Below are positions 1-6,880 of a stretch of DNA of 17,392 nucleotides, one piece after another. Position numbers and translations under genes: made by a program. How positions within the stretch are numbered: position 1 is the stretch's first letter; the number at the start of each line of letters is the position of its first letter. This stretch comes from Chrysochromulina tobinii. Taxonomy: Eukaryota; Haptophyta; Prymnesiales; Chrysochromulinaceae. Below the pieces are notes generated by a model. It saw only the letters and a program-made list of their open reading frames with translations, made no database searches and was not told the origin of the DNA. Where the stretch lies: contig JWZX01000909.1 in assembly GCA_001275005.1 (NCBI GenBank), positions 1-17,392 on the forward strand, given 5' to 3'.

Positions 1-361
1 GCCTGCGGCGGGCTAAGGGGCAACTTGAATACCCCTTCCAGAACGCGCCCCCCTGTCGGTCCTCGACAAGTGGTACCTACCCATTGGCGGCTGGGCACTC
101 GTGACTCGTCGCGGAGACGCGGACATCGGACATCTGTATTCTGTTCGGGTTTCGGCACATCTCCTTCCACACGCCTGACGTCTGCGCGCGGCTGTGCATG
201 GAGTGTCCCTTAGAAGGCTGTGTCGGCCATGCATCCACACAAGCGTTGTGTTGAACGGCAGCAGTTTACCACAAACGTTTGCGAGCACGGATTGAGAGGA
301 AAGCGCGCGAGACCTATTGCAGGAGGGCGGCGATCCTTGTGGCTATAGCGCCTTGAACCTT
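1..361. other. Upstream region with no supported gene
   Basis: Short open frames occur on both strands, but none has a recognisable motif or consistent codon use. Just before the first gene, a pyrimidine-containing tract ending in 'ctattgcag' (AG at 321-322) would serve as a 3' splice acceptor. The frame of the next gene is open back through it to 317. Part of this stretch may therefore be 5' UTR or an intron rather than plain intergenic DNA. Nothing else is supported. Confidence 0.4.
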
Positions 362-2047
362 ATGGCACAAGAGGCGGCGCTTATTTTCTCGTTGGCCTTC
401 GAGGTGAGGGAGCTCTACGAACTCAAAGCTCTGAACAAGAGCAAAGTGAAATCTCTCACCGATGCGGTGGATCAGATCTGCGAATACTTGCAAACGCACT
501 ATTCATTGATAGTGGCAGAGTGTCCCGGCCATCTGATACGTCTGGAGGTTCACGTGCGCGCGGCGTCTGATTGGTGCAAGAGCTACGTGAAGTCTTCTTC
601 GTTTTCCAAAACCTTCAATTCAAACATCAATGGCAAGAGGTCTGACGAGCTCCGCTCTGCTATGATGGGCTGCTTTCAAATTTTGGCCGCGGACGTGGGC
701 CCGAGGGTTACCTCCCTATTGATTGCCTCCAATGCACGACCCGTCCCCGAGGTCCCTTTCGGCCTCCCCGTTCAAGGCGACGAACCTCCTATGGGCATCC
801 CCGTCGCCAACGCCGAACCTCCTCTCGGCACCCCCGTCGCCAGCATCGGAAGTAGAGCGCCGAATCATCCTCCTCTCCGCATGCAGCACGAGTTTCTCGA
901 CAGCGCGCAGCATGGGGATTGGGATAAGGTGATGAGGATGGCAGAGCGCTCACCGGCGCTGATCAATGCCCATCCGACTGGGGACCGGCCCCCGTATACG
1001 GTCAGATGGAGCGCTTTACACCACGCAGCAGAACAAGGTTGTCCACCAATGATCGAGTGGCTGCTCCAGAACGGTGCGTCGACAGCTCTGCAGAACCAAG
1101 AGGGTCAGCGGCCGATTGACGTGATCGGTCGCAACGGCACCGAAGCCAATCGCCAAGCATGCCGGACGTTGCTTTCAACGATCCGGGCGCCCGGTGTTCA
1201 AAGTTCCTTCGTCCCGAGGTTCAGCTTCGACCTCGGTGAGCTTGGGATCCATCCAGGCGTGGACGTCCACCTGCGCTCCTGCATAACACGTGGCGCGGTT
1301 CTCTCTGCCTCTGAAGATCGTTACGAGCTGACTGGACCCACAGCCGTTGTCAACCGACTCACCGAGATCCTTGGCCAGTCAGATGTCGGTAACATCGGCT
1401 TCCTCGCTCCCAAAGCCCAAGTCAACTTGGACCCCGCCTCGAGGCGTGAAGCGGGCGTGCCTGAAAACGCCGTCTCCTTTCGATTCGTCTACCCCCCCCG
1501 TGGAATGACCGGTACCATCTCGGAGGCTGTGGTCGACGAGATCTGCCGAGATGGCCTCCACGAGTCGTGGCTTCAATTCATCATCCTCGGTGGGTTTGCA
1601 TACTATGGAGGCGATGGCTCGCTCATACAGCTCAACGCGCTCACTAAAGGCGACAGTGGCCCTTACCGGCTCTGCTTTGGCGAGCCGCGCAACGTGCCCG
1701 CGTCACTCGTGAGTCAGCTCAAACGCGACGGGCGCATGCAAGCGATCAGCCTGCCGGCGCTCCTTTGCGAAGGGGCGGCAGGCTACTCGTGGGTGAACCC
1801 TGACCCAGAAAGGTACCAGCTTGGGGGCTTCGTATACGAGGCGAATCCCTCTCTTGCCGAGCACGGCGGGAGCGGCCCTCCATCGCTCGGCTTTGAAGTG
1901 ATCCCGTCAACGGATCCTCTCCTGCCCCAGAGGACTCCTTCGGAGGCAAAGGCAGCAGAACTCGGCATTCCAGTTGAGGAAGTACGGGCGAGCCTCGTCG
2001 CGCAACAGGTACTGGAGGACCGCCAATTTGCCATCGCTCTGCGTTGA
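362..2047 (+). CDS. Helical-bundle / ankyrin-repeat protein of unknown function
   Basis: I do not recognise the whole protein. The frame is open from a TTG at 317, but the first ATG is at 362, giving 561 residues (numbers below are from that ATG). Residues about 1-125 are predicted to be almost all helix, with the heptad character of a four-helix bundle. The pattern resembles the MLKL/HeLo-type N-terminal bundles of cell-death and adaptor proteins, which is a weak, fold-level impression. Residues about 130-162 hold three 11-residue repeats of the form E-x-P-x-G-x-P-V. Ankyrin repeats follow at about 175-255 (HEFLDSAQHGDWDKV, then WSALHHAAEQGCPPMIEWLL and a PIDVI ending). The remaining 300 or so residues match nothing I know. 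The C-terminus holds one copy of a duplicated segment whose second copy lies beyond the stop in another frame; a GT-AG intron at 2009-2081 would extend the protein to 2183. It probably works through protein-protein contacts; location unknown. Confidence 0.75.
   Translation: MAQEAALIFSLAFEVRELYELKALNKSKVKSLTDAVDQICEYLQTHYSLIVAECPGHLIRLEVHVRAASDWCKSYVKSSSFSKTFNSNINGKRSDELRSAMMGCFQILAADVGPRVTSLLIASNARPVPEVPFGLPVQGDEPPMGIPVANAEPPLGTPVASIGSRAPNHPPLRMQHEFLDSAQHGDWDKVMRMAERSPALINAHPTGDRPPYTVRWSALHHAAEQGCPPMIEWLLQNGASTALQNQEGQRPIDVIGRNGTEANRQACRTLLSTIRAPGVQSSFVPRFSFDLGELGIHPGVDVHLRSCITRGAVLSASEDRYELTGPTAVVNRLTEILGQSDVGNIGFLAPKAQVNLDPASRREAGVPENAVSFRFVYPPRGMTGTISEAVVDEICRDGLHESWLQFIILGGFAYYGGDGSLIQLNALTKGDSGPYRLCFGEPRNVPASLVSQLKRDGRMQAISLPALLCEGAAGYSWVNPDPERYQLGGFVYEANPSLAEHGGSGPPSLGFEVIPSTDPLLPQRTPSEAKAAELGIPVEEVRASLVAQQVLEDRQFAIALR
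749..847 (+). repeat. Three in-frame 33-bp repeats (11-residue unit)
   Basis: Units start at 749, 782 and 815. They translate as EVPFGLPVQGD, EPPMGIPVANA and EPPLGTPVASI. The second and third share the opening 'gaacctcct' and a common 'ccccgtcgcca', so they look recently duplicated, while the first is diverged. The array sits between the helical bundle and the ankyrin repeats and probably forms a proline-rich linker or a short-motif binding platform. Confidence 0.85.
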
Positions 2048-2182
2048 AGTGATCCCGTCAACGGATCCTCTCCTGCCCCAGCGGCCCCCCTTTGAGGCTA
2101 TAGCAGCAGATGTCGGCATGCCAGTGGAGCAGGTGCGGGAGGATCTCGTCGCGGATGCTCTGCGTGTACGCGCTGGTCCGTG
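1881..2182 (+). repeat. 151-bp tandem duplication at the 3' end of the ankyrin gene
   Basis: Copy A starts at 1881 and copy B at 2032. The first 50 nt of the two copies differ at only two positions by eye, through 'gaagtgatcccgtcaacg' to 'ctcctgccccag'. The next 78 nt are much more diverged but stay aligned codon by codon with no indel. They read RTPSEAKAAELGIPVEEV in A and RPPFEAIAADVGMPVEQV in B. Because 151 is not a multiple of three, B lies in a different frame from A. Confidence 0.9.
2009..2081 (+). other. Candidate GT-AG intron joining the two repeat copies
   Basis: The donor is CAG|GTACTG (GT at 2009-2010) and the acceptor is 'ctctcctgccccag' ending at 2081, with a good pyrimidine tract. 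The 73-nt length restores the frame exactly, phase 0 to phase 0. The joined protein would read ...RASLVAQQ|RPPFEAIAADVG... and stop at 2181-2183, giving about 582 residues. The alternative is a one-base frameshift or assembly error between about 2008 and 2031, since the segment VIPSTDPLLPQ stays open in both copies. Confidence 0.45.
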
Positions 2183-2598
2183 ACACGCATGCATCGGTGT
2201 CCCCTCTTCCAGACGCCTCCGCGGCACGCACGAGCCCTTGCATTGCTCTGAAGGGGGGCACCCCGGTTCTCGCAGGCGAGCCGGCCAACCGGCCCGGCCG
2301 AGCAGGCATGCTGTTACGTTCCATGTATCCATATTGGGACGGGCACATTTATCGATATGTGTACACGTGTCCCGCTGAGTGGGGTGGCGCACCTCGGCAC
2401 CCTGGGGTGGAGGACGCGGGAGTGGCGACGACGCTACCCCGCTCCCGCTCACAAACTCGTGTTGTTGTTGTCGTGACCCACCCTCGCCTCAGGGTAACGG
2501 ACCCCCCTTCCCCCTGCGCCCTGGGGGCTCCGAGGCGGCGATTAGCCAAATGATTAGGGCACTTTTAACGGCGTTTCTACGGGCGTTTCTTATAAGCC

Positions 2599-2615
2599 AC
2601 ATATATATATATAGG
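2599..2615. repeat. (TA)n microsatellite
   Basis: An alternating A/T tract ('catatatatatatagg') sits in otherwise GC-rich DNA, just before the minisatellite. It may be a simple repeat or a TATA-like promoter element, but no gene starts close downstream, so a simple repeat is likelier. Confidence 0.6.
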
Positions 2616-2652
2616 TTGACAGCCGACACGGGCACCACACGGGCGGTAGTTT

Positions 2653-2879
2653 GGGGGTAGTGTGTGAATCCTGAAAGAATACCTCTTTGGGTCAATCACT
2701 GAGTCAAAACGCAGGTCGCAGCAGCTTAATCCCATCAACCTCCCAGGTGGCTGGCTGGTGGGGGGTACGTGTCACGTGTGTGAATCCAGAAAGAATACCT
2801 CTTTGGGTCAATCACTGAGTTCAAAATCAGGTGGTGGGGGTAGTGTGTGAATCCAGAAAGAATACCTCTTTGGTTCAAA
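2653..2879 (+). repeat. Three-copy interspersed/tandem minisatellite
   Basis: The core 'gtgtgtgaatcc' continuing into 'gaaagaatacctctttggg' occurs at 2660, 2776 and 2843. The first two copies extend through 'tcaatcactgagt' into a 'tcaaaa' run and a 'caggt' or 'cagg' end. Copies 1 and 3 share a 5' 'gggggtagtgtgtgaatc'. Spacing is 116 then 67 nt, so the units were duplicated with different flanks. No coding frame is conserved through them. Confidence 0.9.
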
Positions 2880-2997
2880 GCAAGCCGCCATCGCGCCATG
2901 TCCAACGCGCCCGCAAAAAATGATACATTTACATATTATTGTCATTTATACAAGATCAAAACTCCACAAAAGAGCACCTGTCATCATCGACCAGTGA

Positions 2998-3175
2998 ATG
3001 TGGTCGGGTGACTGTACCGTCCGTGTTCAGGGGGCCGCGCCGCGTGAGCGCCGCGCGCGCCGTAGCAGTCCCATAGGAGACCAGTATGGCACACCTAAAT
3101 CGCTCTATTCACGCAGACTAATTGAAGGGCTTGATGCATGGTGTCAGAGAAATCCATTCGCATTCACACATTGTG
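2998..3175 (+). CDS. Possible first exon of the downstream glycosyltransferase
   Basis: An ATG at 2998 opens a frame in the same register as the GT47 gene but is closed by a TGA at 3220. A donor-like 'gtaagg' at 3176 and an acceptor-like 'gtgaatag' ending at 3226 would remove 51 nt. This joins the frames in phase 1 and would add about 60 residues, rich in Arg near the start, before the short hydrophobic stretch AAILVCWVTILVM. The result would fit a type II Golgi enzyme. There is no independent support: the exon has no recognisable motif, and the glycosyltransferase may simply start at 3277. Confidence 0.25.
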
Positions 3176-3276
3176 GTAAGGGGGTCCAGGGGTCCCCGAG
3201 CATTGTATTAAATTGGCTGTGAATAGCGGTGAATGAAAACGCGGCGATCCTGGTGTGCTGGGTCACGATACTTGTA

Positions 3277-4986
3277 ATGTCATGCCGCCCACGCCTGTTC
3301 GTGCACACGCTGCCAGAGACCTATCGCGACCCGTCCGACATGATTGGACGTGGCATGGGCAACGCCGTGAATATCAGCCTGCCGGGCTTGCCAATAGGTG
3401 TGCGTCTTTGGGACTCACAGCAATACCAGCTAGGGCACCTCTTCTACGAGCGTGCTCTGGGTTACCGCTGCCGGACGCATCACGCGCCCGCGGCTGATCT
3501 CTTCCTGATTCCGGCCTTCAGCGCCCGCCCGTGGCTGAAGCTCAAGGGCGAACCGGGTGGAGCTGCCGGCGGAAGGGATCGCCTGCTGACGCGGATCCGT
3601 TCCGTGCGATCCGTCGACGCATGTACTGGCCAGCCTGCTGATGCGCTCGCCGCTCGCGGCGGCGCCGACCACTTCATTGTGACCTCCGGCGACGGTCTTG
3701 ACTGGCAGACTAAACCTCTGGCCGAACTTGATTTACTGGACAGCGCGTTTGGCTCGGCGACGCTGATCTCTGTAGGCGAGTATCAGAGAGCTTGGAACGG
3801 GCTGTCGTGGATGGGCACCGCCAAGGCGCTCGAACGATTCCGCAGCGTGCCCTACCTGTCCATGGTCCACATTGACGCCGAGGCCGAGGGCTTACCATGG
3901 GCCACGAACTCCGCGCGTCCGCGTGATGAGCCATTGATCGCGGCCTGCTTCCTAACCGATCACGGCAGCACGGAGGTGATCCTGTTACGTCGCGCCCTCG
4001 TGCGCTCTTGCGAGGCTCACCCACGGCACTGCCGCTACATACCGCCCGAACCGCCCAGGTCCGGCATCGGCGACCAGTCATGGCACCAGATCGCCGCGCT
4101 CTACTGGAACAGCACCTTTTGCGTCATGCCGCCCGGCGACACGATCACGCGCAAGGCCGTCGTGGACGCTGTGTTGCTCGGATGCATCCCAGTGCTCTTC
4201 CATCCCGGCCAGGCGTGGCAATGGCCGTGGCATTGGGGCAGTTGGGTGGCCAACGCGACGGTTTCACTGGACTGGCGGCGCGTCACCGCGGGCGGCGCGG
4301 GCGGCGACGACCTCGTGCGCACCCTGCGTGCCATTCCACGCTCTCGTGTGGAACTGATGCGACGCACAATCGCGGACCACGCGCACCAGCTGCAGTGGTC
4401 GGCGGTCGACAGCTCGACGCTTCGCGCGCCCGTCTCGGAGGGCGATGCCTTCGACGTGACGCTGCGGGCTGTGTGGGCTGCGGCTCGCGAGAGGCCGGCC
4501 TCGATCGCCGAGGGCCAGATGCGGCAGCAGCAGATGGAGCCTCCGCGGCCACTCATGGCCGGATACTGTGGCCTGACTGCCATGGGTGAGGGCGCGCGCT
4601 GCGACGCCACCGACAGCAAGGGCAGCTGGTCTGTGAGTGGCCTGCTCGACTGCCTAGCCGACTGCCGGCGCTGCGAGCGCTGCCACTTCGTATCTTACAG
4701 CGACGTCGATCATGACTGCTCGTGGTTCCGCTCGTGCCCGGCGGCACATCCTTCCTCGCCCGAGTCGCGTGCTCTCAAGACGGGTGCGTCCGCGCAGCCC
4801 AGCAACACCGGCCACCACACGTGGCGCGTGCGCTACTCGAATGGCTCGCTGGCCCTGAGCGGCGCCACCCTGGGGTCGTGCCAGGCCTCTCTCCAGGGCT
4901 CCGTGGCATCGTCGGTGACTGGGCGGATTCACCACAGGGGTCGAGGCGCGGTACGTACTGACAGATTCCGGCCTGAGCATGCCTGA
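3277..4986 (+). CDS. Exostosin-family (GT47) glycosyltransferase with Cys-rich C-terminal module
   Basis: The frame opens at a GTG (3229); the first ATG is at 3277, giving 569 residues. Exostosin-family marks appear in order: FVHTLPETYR at about residue 8; 'LGHLFYERAL' followed by 'ADLFLIPAF' at about 52-81; 'DHFIVTSGDG' at about 131-140; and the diagnostic block 'STFCVMPPGDTITRK' plus 'LGCIPVLF' at about 279-308. In GT47 enzymes this last block belongs to the nucleotide-sugar binding half. Residues about 430-520 form a separate cysteine-rich module (YCGL..., LLDCLADCRRCERCHFVS, DCSWFRSC), a type of tail I associate with algal surface glycosyltransferases. The likely role is polysaccharide or glycoprotein synthesis in the Golgi; donor and acceptor cannot be told. 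The ATG start lies just inside the hydrophobic stretch AAILVCWVTILVM, so the membrane anchor is probably supplied by upstream sequence (see 2998-3175). Confidence 0.88.
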   Translation: MSCRPRLFVHTLPETYRDPSDMIGRGMGNAVNISLPGLPIGVRLWDSQQYQLGHLFYERALGYRCRTHHAPAADLFLIPAFSARPWLKLKGEPGGAAGGRDRLLTRIRSVRSVDACTGQPADALAARGGADHFIVTSGDGLDWQTKPLAELDLLDSAFGSATLISVGEYQRAWNGLSWMGTAKALERFRSVPYLSMVHIDAEAEGLPWATNSARPRDEPLIAACFLTDHGSTEVILLRRALVRSCEAHPRHCRYIPPEPPRSGIGDQSWHQIAALYWNSTFCVMPPGDTITRKAVVDAVLLGCIPVLFHPGQAWQWPWHWGSWVANATVSLDWRRVTAGGAGGDDLVRTLRAIPRSRVELMRRTIADHAHQLQWSAVDSSTLRAPVSEGDAFDVTLRAVWAAARERPASIAEGQMRQQQMEPPRPLMAGYCGLTAMGEGARCDATDSKGSWSVSGLLDCLADCRRCERCHFVSYSDVDHDCSWFRSCPAAHPSSPESRALKTGASAQPSNTGHHTWRVRYSNGSLALSGATLGSCQASLQGSVASSVTGRIHHRGRGAVRTDRFRPEHA

Positions 4987-5465
4987 AGCCCGGCCTGAGG
5001 TTCGATAGGGATTGTGTAAATTGAATAATTGTGGTTGTGTTTCACAATTTGACAATATAATTTATCACAAAATTGACGGATTACATCATTAAAAGATTAA
5101 ACGTGGCCCGAACGTATTACGAACGTATACCTGATTGTCCCGCGCATGTGGCATCGATCATCATGTCTGCTCTCACTGCGTGGTTCACATATAGATTCAT
5201 ACATCGTACCGGTACGGGTCAGGTGGATGCTCCTGGGGCGGTGGGGCCTGGGCACCGCTGAGCCCTATCGCCTGTGTGGTTCATCGTTTATGACATTGGC
5301 ATCATCCGCCATTTCGGAAATGGCCTTTCTTATCATTCACATGCGTTCACGGATTTCACACCTGAACTTCAACGGTTGCGCTTTGCTCCCGCATCCCCTT
5401 GGGTCGCTCTGGCCTGCTCTGGCTGGGTCTAGGCGGCGCGGCACGGCAGACTCAGCACAGCCCAC
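4987..5465. other. Intergenic region with AT-rich 3' flank
   Basis: Starting about 25 nt after the glycosyltransferase stop, base composition turns sharply AT-rich (about 5010-5110), then becomes GC-rich again before the EF-hand gene. The AT-rich part holds a small inverted repeat and is a good candidate for 3' UTR/polyadenylation sequence. Short open frames here have no ATG-supported, motif-bearing product. Confidence 0.6.
5027..5049. other. Small inverted repeat in the 3' flank
   Basis: AATTGTG (5027-5033) pairs with CACAATT (5043-5049) across a 9-nt loop, about 40 nt after the glycosyltransferase stop. It may be a 3' UTR hairpin. In an AT-rich tract a 7-bp match can also arise by chance. 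Confidence 0.4.
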
Positions 5466-6104
5466 ATGTCGGTCCCTCCCGAGATTCGTGCCCCGCTCGA
5501 GTGGGTGTTCAACGCGCTGGATTCCGATGGTTCAGGCTACATCGAGCGGCAGGAGGGGCTCATTACGGCCAAGTACCTCGGCGCGGCCGACAAGGGCGAA
5601 TATTGGGACATGATGCTAAAGGAGATGGACAGCGACGGCGATGGGAAAATCAGCAAGGAAGAATATGTTCTATGGATGTTCGAAAAGAAAGCGATGCGCA
5701 GGGAACTGGCCGAACAGCTGAAGGAAGAAATAGCCCTCAAGCTCAATCAGCACAAGGCGCTCGCGGCCGCAGCCTCGGCACCTGTTGATGATCTTGACAT
5801 TGAGGAAATTCCGATGGATGGCAGCGTAGCCGTCGCCGCGCCGGCTGCGCCAGCCGGCAAGGGCCTCGCCTTACAAGCAAAGTTCAAGGCTCTTGACTTG
5901 GATGGCGATGGGTCCATAACAAAGGAGGAGCTCCAGGACTTCCACGCCATGCTCTCGGAAGATCAGATTGCAAAGCTCTTTGCAAAGGCAGACAAGGATG
6001 GATCAAACTCGATTACTTTTGATGAGTTCTGCGCCGTAGTCGAGGCGTTCGAGGAAGCGGCGAAAGCCGAAGAGGCGGCCATGGATGGTTTGTTACCAGA
6101 GTGA
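5466..6104 (+). CDS. Four-EF-hand calcium-binding protein (calmodulin-like)
   Basis: This 212-residue protein starts at the first ATG in frame. It has four 12-residue EF-hand loops in two pairs. Loop 1 is DSDGSGYIERQE (19-30) and loop 2 DSDGDGKISKEE (55-66); after a linker, loop 3 is DLDGDGSITKEE (144-155) and loop 4 DKDGSNSITFDE (176-187). All four keep acidic residues at positions 1, 3 and 12 and Gly at position 6, so all should bind calcium. The linker (about 75-135) begins with a charged helix (MRRELAEQLKEEIALKLNQH) and then turns Ala/Pro-rich, longer than in calmodulin. No signal peptide or myristoylation-type N-terminus (MG) is seen, so it is probably a soluble cytosolic or flagellar calcium sensor. 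No intron is needed. The target is unknown. Confidence 0.93.
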   Translation: MSVPPEIRAPLEWVFNALDSDGSGYIERQEGLITAKYLGAADKGEYWDMMLKEMDSDGDGKISKEEYVLWMFEKKAMRRELAEQLKEEIALKLNQHKALAAAASAPVDDLDIEEIPMDGSVAVAAPAAPAGKGLALQAKFKALDLDGDGSITKEELQDFHAMLSEDQIAKLFAKADKDGSNSITFDEFCAVVEAFEEAAKAEEAAMDGLLPE

Positions 6105-6880
6105 TAGGCTGCCCGCCGTGTATGCGCTATCCGGCGAACCGCCCGGTACCAGATCGGCTGGGCAGCGGCTGTGCAGCGGCTGGGCATTCCCGGTGATTCC
6201 GATACAGCTGTGACCGCACGACACCGCCCGACCGCTTTAAGCGCCGTCTCTCGGTGCCTCACACTCAAAGGAATTCCGAGCTCAGCCTCACGTGGCCAGC
6301 TCTCGGGGCTGATTGTTTCTGAACATCCCTAAGAAGTGTGATGCACAGAGAAGACGCACAGCAGCACAGCAGCACAGCACTGTCGGCGCCGTACCCGCCA
6401 CGCAGCGGCTCGGGCTGCGCGTGCCAGCGCGGTTTGCCGTTTAGGCGTGGCCGACTGGCGCGTAGGGCGTGGGCGACTGTCACACGTCGGCTGGCCACTG
6501 TCATCCGTATGGGCTCTCGGCCCGCACGGTCAGGTGTCGATCCGATCTGCGTTACAGTACGCGCGCCGCGTATTGCGTGCACTGACATTGCACAATCTAA
6601 GAACTTTAAACGACACTCTCGCGCGGGATTTGAGGTCGAGCGAGAGCAGCGACCGGACCGCGCGGACCCCCCGGAATAGCAAATTCCGGAGCTTAAAGGT
6701 TCTCCGCTCCTCGGCGGGGCCGGCCGTCTGTGTCTTCTGTAAGTGTGACGAGCCTGTGTACCCGTCCACGAATCCCGGACGCGTCTCAGCCGCGCGGCCT
6801 TTTCGCCGCGACCGGATGGCTCGCTGGAGGCCGACCATGCGTCATCGATGGCAGCTCGCCTCTCATCGACCTTGGCCGTC
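6105..6880. other. Intergenic region between convergent genes
   Basis: This separates the 3' end of the EF-hand gene from the 3' end of the minus-strand membrane-protein gene, so it should hold two 3' UTRs. It contains a short G/C-rich near-repeat of 'gcggctg' units (about 6153-6185) and three copies of an 8-bp unit at 6356-6379. Open frames here are short, or run through into the antisense of the next gene. I see no RNA gene. Confidence 0.55.
6356..6380. repeat. (GCACAGCA)3 simple repeat
   Basis: Three perfect tandem copies of the 8-bp unit, plus the start of a fourth, in the intergenic DNA after the EF-hand gene. It is non-coding as far as can be seen. Confidence 0.85.

Larger units (their letters stand above)
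2184..3228. other. Gene-poor intergenic region
   Basis: No convincing protein is encoded here apart from a possible first exon at 2998-3175. The region holds a (TA)n tract at about 2599-2615, a three-copy diverged minisatellite (2653-2879) and an AT-rich patch at about 2915-2970. Short open frames on both strands lack motifs and change frame freely. It probably contains the 3' flank of the ankyrin gene and the promoter or 5' region of the glycosyltransferase. Confidence 0.6.

Noticed and set aside
1907-2452. Overlapping minus-strand open frames opposite the ankyrin gene's duplicated end
   Set aside because: Their repeated protein segments (SVDGITS-type) are the antisense of the 151-bp duplication. 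They have no independent coding signal.
2640-2880. CRISPR-like array
   Set aside because: Only three diverged copies at uneven spacing, in eukaryotic-type DNA with no cas genes.
4990-5012. A 'ggttcgat' resembling a tRNA B-box
   Set aside because: The closing CC of the B-box is missing, and no A-box or cloverleaf can be drawn around it.
5073-5261. A short plus-strand frame between the glycosyltransferase and EF-hand genes
   Set aside because: It starts at TTG, in AT-rich DNA after the glycosyltransferase stop, with no motif or conserved composition.
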